From contig CAYQAJ010000085.1 of NCBI GenBank assembly GCA_964415245.1, positions 1 to 18,313 of the forward strand: a DNA stretch of 18,313 nucleotides, written 5' to 3'. Shown piece by piece: positions 16,489 through 18,313 of the stretch. The notes under the pieces were generated by a model that did no database searches, was not told where the DNA came from, and worked only from the letters and a program-made list of their open reading frames with translations. The position numbers were made by a program, and so were the translations under genes. How positions within the stretch are numbered: position 1 is the first letter of the stretch; the number at the start of each line of letters is the position of its first letter. The DNA comes from CAYQAJ01 sp964415245 (GTDB lineage: Bacteria; Planctomycetota; Planctomycetia; Pirellulales; Pirellulaceae).

Positions 16489-17337
16489 GTGACGCACTGC
16501 TACAGCACAGTTGCCATTGTTGGCGTGGGGTTGATCGGCGGCTCCGTCGGCTTGGCGCTGCGCCGGCGGAATCTGGCCGAGCGGGTCGTGGGCATCGGCC
16601 GCAGCACCGCCAGTCTCCGCAAGGCCCAGCGGCGGGGGGCCGTCACTAGCACGACGACGCGGCTGGAGCAGGGAGTCGCCGACGCCCAGCTTGTCGTGGT
16701 GTGTACGCCGGTCGAGTCGATCGTCGAGCACGTTCGGGCTGCCGCTCGCGCGTGCCCGGCCGGGGCGCTGATTACCGACGCCGGAAGTACCAAGGGCCAA
16801 ATTGCCTCGTCGCTCGACGGTGAGTTGGGGCGCGACGTGAGTTTCGTCGGCAGCCACCCGCTGGCCGGCAGCGAGAAGAAGGGGCCCGAGTTCGCCGACG
16901 ATCGCTTGTTCGAGGGGCGCGTCGTGGTGATTACGCCCACGCGGCGGACGCGCAAGGAGAGCGTGCAGGCGGTTGAACGATTCTGGAAGTCGTTGGGGGC
17001 GCGCGTCGTACGCATGTCGCCCGACGCGCACGACGAGGCGGTGGCGGTCACTAGCCACGTGCCGCACGTGGTGGCATCGGCGCTGGCGGCGGCGACGCCC
17101 GAGGCGCAGCTTCCGCTGGTGGCGACAGGCTGGCTCGATTCGACGCGCGTGGCGGCCGGCGACGTGGAACTGTGGACGCAGATTCTCATCGAGAACCGCG
17201 ACTCGGTGCTATCGGCCTTGCAACGATACGAAAAGGGACTGGCGTCGTTTCGCGCGGCGCTGGCAAAGGGCGACCGCAAGCGCCTGGCCGCGCTGTTACG
17301 AGCAGGAAAGGAACGCCGTGACGCTGTGGGAGATTGA
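16489..17337 (+). CDS. tyrA: Prephenate/arogenate dehydrogenase (TyrA)
   Basis: NAD(P)-dependent oxidative decarboxylation of prephenate (or arogenate) in tyrosine synthesis, in the cytoplasm. The 282 residues start almost at the Rossmann motif VAIVGVGLIGGS (8-19). VVVCTPV at 69-75 and TDAGSTKG at 96-103 continue the nucleotide domain. GSHPLAGSEKKG at 121-132 carries the conserved catalytic His (H123), and SHVPHVVASAL at 189-199 the second conserved His motif of the helical dimerisation domain. No ACT domain and no chorismate-mutase fusion, so no built-in tyrosine feedback site is seen. I prefer the GTG at 16489 because the extra 19 residues from the ATG at 16432 look non-coding and leave almost no leader. 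The 3' end overlaps the purL start by 20 bases, so the two are one operon. Confidence 0.92.
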   Translation: MTHCYSTVAIVGVGLIGGSVGLALRRRNLAERVVGIGRSTASLRKAQRRGAVTSTTTRLEQGVADAQLVVVCTPVESIVEHVRAAARACPAGALITDAGSTKGQIASSLDGELGRDVSFVGSHPLAGSEKKGPEFADDRLFEGRVVVITPTRRTRKESVQAVERFWKSLGARVVRMSPDAHDEAVAVTSHVPHVVASALAAATPEAQLPLVATGWLDSTRVAAGDVELWTQILIENRDSVLSALQRYEKGLASFRAALAKGDRKRLAALLRAGKERRDAVGD

Positions 17338-18313
17338 CATCTACCCCGCCGCGGGGCAGGTCGACCTGGCCGGTCGCGGTGTCGCCGCCGACGCCGCCGA
17401 CCTGGGGCTGGGTGAGCGGCTATCGGTCGCCGCCGCGCGCGGTTTCCTCATCGAGGGGGAACTCCACGAAGCGCAAGTGCACCGCGTGGCCAGCGAGCTG
17501 CTTACCGACGCCGTGGTCGAACGATCGGTGGTGGCCCGAGTCGGCGATGCGGCCCTCAATCGCCCGCCCGACGGTTGCCCGCGATTGGTACACGTGCTTC
17601 CCCGCCCGGGCGTCATGGACCCGGTGGCGCAGAGCGCCCAGGCGGCGATGGCCGATCTTGGCGTGCGGCCCGCGGCGGTCCGCACTCTTCGCAAATACTG
17701 GCTGGCCGACTTGCCAAACGAGCAGCTCGAGCGGCTTTGCTCGAAAGTGCTGGCCAACGACTCGATCGAGCAAGTGATCGTGGGTCCGCTCACTTTGAAG
17801 CGGCTGCAACTCGGTTCGCCCTACGAATTGCGCGTCGTGCAAGTGGCGCTGCGGGAGCTCGGCGACGACGATCTGGTCCGCCTCAGCCGCGAACGGCAGC
17901 TTTTCCTGTCGCTCGATGAGATGCGCACGATTCAGGCGCACTTTCGCGAACTGGGGCGCCAGCCAACTGACGTCGAGCTCGAAACGATTGCCCAAACGTG
18001 GAGCGAGCACTGTAGCCACAAGACGCTCAAGGGCCGCATCGAGTATCACGACGAGAAGGGCCAGCGCTCGTTCGGCAACCTGCTGCGCGAGACGATCTTC
18101 GCCGCCACGGTCGAGATTCGCGGCCGACTCAGCGACGACGACTGGTGCGTGAGCGTATTCGAAGACAACGCGGGCATCGTCCGCTTCGACGAGCAATACA
18201 ACGCCGCTTTCAAGGTTGAAACGCACAACCATCCCTCGGCGTTGGAGCCGTACGGTGGGGCGAATACCGGCCTGGGCGGCGTGATCCGCGACATTCTGGG
18301 CACCGGCCTGGGG
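17318..18313 (+). CDS. purL: Phosphoribosylformylglycinamidine synthase, PurS-PurL type (N-terminal part)
   Basis: FGAM synthase performs the ATP-dependent amidation of FGAR in purine synthesis. The frame opens with a GTG at 17318, preceded by AGGAAAGG (17304-17311) seven bases away, and runs off the window after 332 codons. Residues 1 to about 180 look like the PurS-like N-terminal region joined to the synthase: LWEIDIYPAAGQVD at 3-16 and NDSIEQVIVGPL later. The synthase part follows, with TWSEHCSHKT at 227-236, a hallmark motif of PurL, and KVETHNHPSALEPYGGANTG from 299, the nucleotide- and metal-binding region. Whether a glutaminase domain is fused at the C-terminus cannot be seen. Translation is probably coupled to tyrA through the 20-base overlap. 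Assignment as PurL is firm. Confidence 0.95.
   Translation, partial: MTLWEIDIYPAAGQVDLAGRGVAADAADLGLGERLSVAAARGFLIEGELHEAQVHRVASELLTDAVVERSVVARVGDAALNRPPDGCPRLVHVLPRPGVMDPVAQSAQAAMADLGVRPAAVRTLRKYWLADLPNEQLERLCSKVLANDSIEQVIVGPLTLKRLQLGSPYELRVVQVALRELGDDDLVRLSRERQLFLSLDEMRTIQAHFRELGRQPTDVELETIAQTWSEHCSHKTLKGRIEYHDEKGQRSFGNLLRETIFAATVEIRGRLSDDDWCVSVFEDNAGIVRFDEQYNAAFKVETHNHPSALEPYGGANTGLGGVIRDILGTGLG

Noticed and set aside
17420..18232. 270-codon minus-strand open frame
   Set aside because: It is antisense to the PurL frame, which has the conserved SEHC and THNHP motifs. The true gene is less obvious because it starts with GTG and runs off the window.

Overview
GC-rich chromosomal DNA that looks planctomycetal (Pirellulales-like). 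The main evidence is two very large secreted proteins that combine a beta-propeller with a single-CxxCH cytochrome c module of the Pirellula/Verrucomicrobium (PVC) type. A Tat-exported DUF1501 protein, a YfbK-like von Willebrand lipoprotein and many genes without a clear Shine-Dalgarno sequence agree with this. Two runs of exactly 100 N (2916-3015 and 15116-15215) are scaffold gaps of unknown true size, so this is a draft or metagenomic assembly.

Layout. 1-199: 3' end of an unrecognised gene (+). 331-810: peroxiredoxin of the Bcp/PrxQ type (+). 811-1039: convergent intergenic region packed with three kinds of short repeats. 1040-2662: VWA/DUF3520 lipoprotein (-). 2874-6992: giant LamG / propeller / cytochrome c / ThuA protein (-), interrupted near its C-terminus by the first gap. 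6993-7347: divergent intergenic region. 7348-8339: two tandem paralogous one-helix membrane proteins (+), followed at 8450-9346 by a DapF-type epimerase (+) that lacks the first catalytic cysteine. 9503-10993: DUF1501 protein (-). It is divergent from 11176-14211, a propeller / HEAT / cytochrome c protein (+). 14352-15115: class IV aminotransferase (+), cut by the second gap. 15217-16236: GspF/PilC-like membrane protein (-). 16489-17337: prephenate dehydrogenase (+). Its end overlaps the start of a PurS-PurL-like FGAM synthase (17318 to the window end).

How the genes fit together. The secreted or periplasmic group (both PVC cytochrome proteins, DUF1501, the VWA lipoprotein) belongs to families expanded in planctomycetes and probably linked to extracellular polymer breakdown or periplasmic redox chemistry; their substrates cannot be read from sequence. 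The cytoplasmic group (peroxiredoxin, DapF-like epimerase, class IV aminotransferase, TyrA, PurL) is housekeeping or amino-acid and purine metabolism. There is no CRISPR array, transposase, phage gene, rRNA or tRNA, and I found no complete new multigene system.

The points most worth a second look are: (i) the epimerase active-site change; (ii) an identical palindromic element directly 3' of two unrelated genes; (iii) a four-unit heptamer element in the 5' leaders of two unrelated genes, in the same orientation relative to each gene; (iv) the four-domain PVC/ThuA fusion; and (v) the tandem CCGG membrane-protein pair.
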